Below, in pieces: positions 5,535 to 5,951 of a stretch of DNA of 5,951 nt (the stretch's first letter is position 1; every line of letters starts with the position of its first letter). The translations under genes were made by a program, and so were the position numbers. The stretch spans positions 1-5,951 of the forward strand of contig JAUNBV010000115.1 in the NCBI GenBank assembly GCA_030526885.1, read 5' to 3'. Origin of the DNA: Syntrophomonadaceae bacterium (GTDB lineage Bacteria > Bacillota > Syntrophomonadia > Syntrophomonadales > Syntrophomonadaceae). The notes beneath the pieces are model-generated. The model saw only the letters and a program-made list of their open reading frames with translations. It ran no database searches and was not told the DNA's origin.

Positions 5535-5951
5535 TTGAAGCGAGGGAAAAAAGCCCTGGTCCTGTCTTTGATATTCGTATTTTTGCTGTGCGTCGCTGGT
5601 TGCACCACGGCGCAAAAGCCGACCACGCCGAATTCGAACAGCAATCAGACCAATAATGCCGGTAATAACAACAATGCCGAGGGTCAGATGAGCTACACGG
5701 AGAAAGTGCGGCTGGCGCAGCAGATTGAAAGCGAGTTGGAGACCATGGACGGCATCGACGACGTCTCCGTGCTGGTAGAGCATAAGAACGTGCTGGGTGA
5801 CAACGTAAACAACGGCCAAAGCGCCACTGACGCCAATAATAACGGCACCACCGGCAGCGGTACAAATACCGGTACCGGCATCAACAACGGCAACGACGGC
5901 GGCACCACCGGAAGCAATTCCGGCACCGGTATGAACAACGGCAATGACGGC
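5535..5951 (+). CDS. Lipoprotein, probable YhcN/YlaJ-type sporulation family, 3' end beyond window
   Basis: Open at the right edge; 139 codons are visible from the preferred TTG start. The protein begins MKRGKKALVLSLIFVFLLC and reaches the lipobox VAGC at 20-23, so C23 should be lipidated and the protein tethered outside the membrane. A flexible Asn/Thr/Pro linker (about 24-51) leads to YTEKVRLAQQIESELETMDG and IDDVSVLVEHKNV. This resembles the start of the YhcN/YlaJ domain (helix, then x-V-D-x-A-x-V-V strand), found in lipoproteins of the spore envelope. The domain is then interrupted from about residue 90 by a low-complexity Gly/Asn/Thr region with tandem repeats. Its continuation is outside the window, so the family call is tentative; the lipoprotein call is firm. 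Alternative starts are the in-frame ATGs at 5505, 5514 and 5526, none with a well-placed ribosome site. The strong terminator upstream means it has its own promoter. Confidence 0.72.
   Translation, partial: MKRGKKALVLSLIFVFLLCVAGCTTAQKPTTPNSNSNQTNNAGNNNNAEGQMSYTEKVRLAQQIESELETMDGIDDVSVLVEHKNVLGDNVNNGQSATDANNNGTTGSGTNTGTGINNGNDGGTTGSNSGTGMNNGNDG
5844..5951 (+). repeat. Tandem in-frame Gly/Asn/Thr-rich repeats in the lipoprotein gene
   Basis: Two degenerate units lie head to tail: 5844-5900 (19 codons, starting GTTGSG and ending INNGNDG) and 5901-5951 (17 codons, starting GTTGSN and ending MNNGNDG). They share the core GTTGS...GTG(I/M)NNGNDG and are similar at the DNA level, which suggests recent duplication. 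The window stops exactly at the end of the second unit, so more copies may follow. Confidence 0.85.

Noticed and set aside
5844..5951. Repeats considered as a CRISPR array or intergenic repeat
   Set aside because: Units are in frame, directly adjacent without unique spacers, and degenerate at third codon positions, as expected for a coding repeat.

Overview
The window is a run of genes, all on the + strand, from the chromosome of what looks like a moderately GC-rich, endospore-forming member of the Firmicutes, probably a clostridial lineage. The evidence is the gene order prs - pth (spoVC) - fin (yabK) - mfd, a signature of the spore-forming Firmicutes known from Bacillus subtilis. A G5/3D cell-wall protein and a lipoprotein resembling the YhcN/YlaJ sporulation family follow. 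The species cannot be named from this sequence alone.

Bases 1-1028: the last 73 codons of prs (PRPP synthase) run with a 2-base gap into pth, a complete peptidyl-tRNA hydrolase. After 47 bases comes a 56-codon gene with two cysteine pairs, which I read as the anti-sigma-F factor Fin. A possible forespore-type (sigma-G/F-like) promoter overlaps the pth stop codon.

Bases 1043-4255: mfd, the transcription-repair coupling factor, with all helicase motifs, the RNA-polymerase-interacting domain and the UvrA-contact residues. Its reading frame stays open back to an ATG at 881, but the true start is almost certainly 1043, after a ribosome site touching the fin stop. The protein (1070 aa) is shorter than usual (about 1150-1180). 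Most of the loss is one missing segment in the UvrB-like N-terminal module.

Bases 4256-5443: the transcript is restarted by an exact-consensus sigma-A promoter (TTGACA, 17 bases, TATAAT). It is followed by a leader with a small hairpin, a membrane-anchored DUF348-G5-3D protein (YabE/RpfB-like, cell-wall remodelling) and a strong intrinsic terminator.

Bases 5444-5951: a new unit begins with an imperfect palindrome and a very strong Shine-Dalgarno sequence that points to a TTG start. The gene encodes a lipoprotein with a YhcN/YlaJ-like segment, followed by an Asn/Gly/Thr-rich tandem repeat that runs off the window.

Together the genes cover nucleotide supply (Prs), translation quality control (Pth), two RNA-polymerase-binding proteins (Fin, Mfd) and two envelope or spore-envelope proteins. 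I found no mobile element, CRISPR array, tRNA or rRNA. I also saw no convincing new system. The most useful observations are the hidden fin gene, the start-site corrections, the shortened Mfd and the repeat-bearing lipoprotein.
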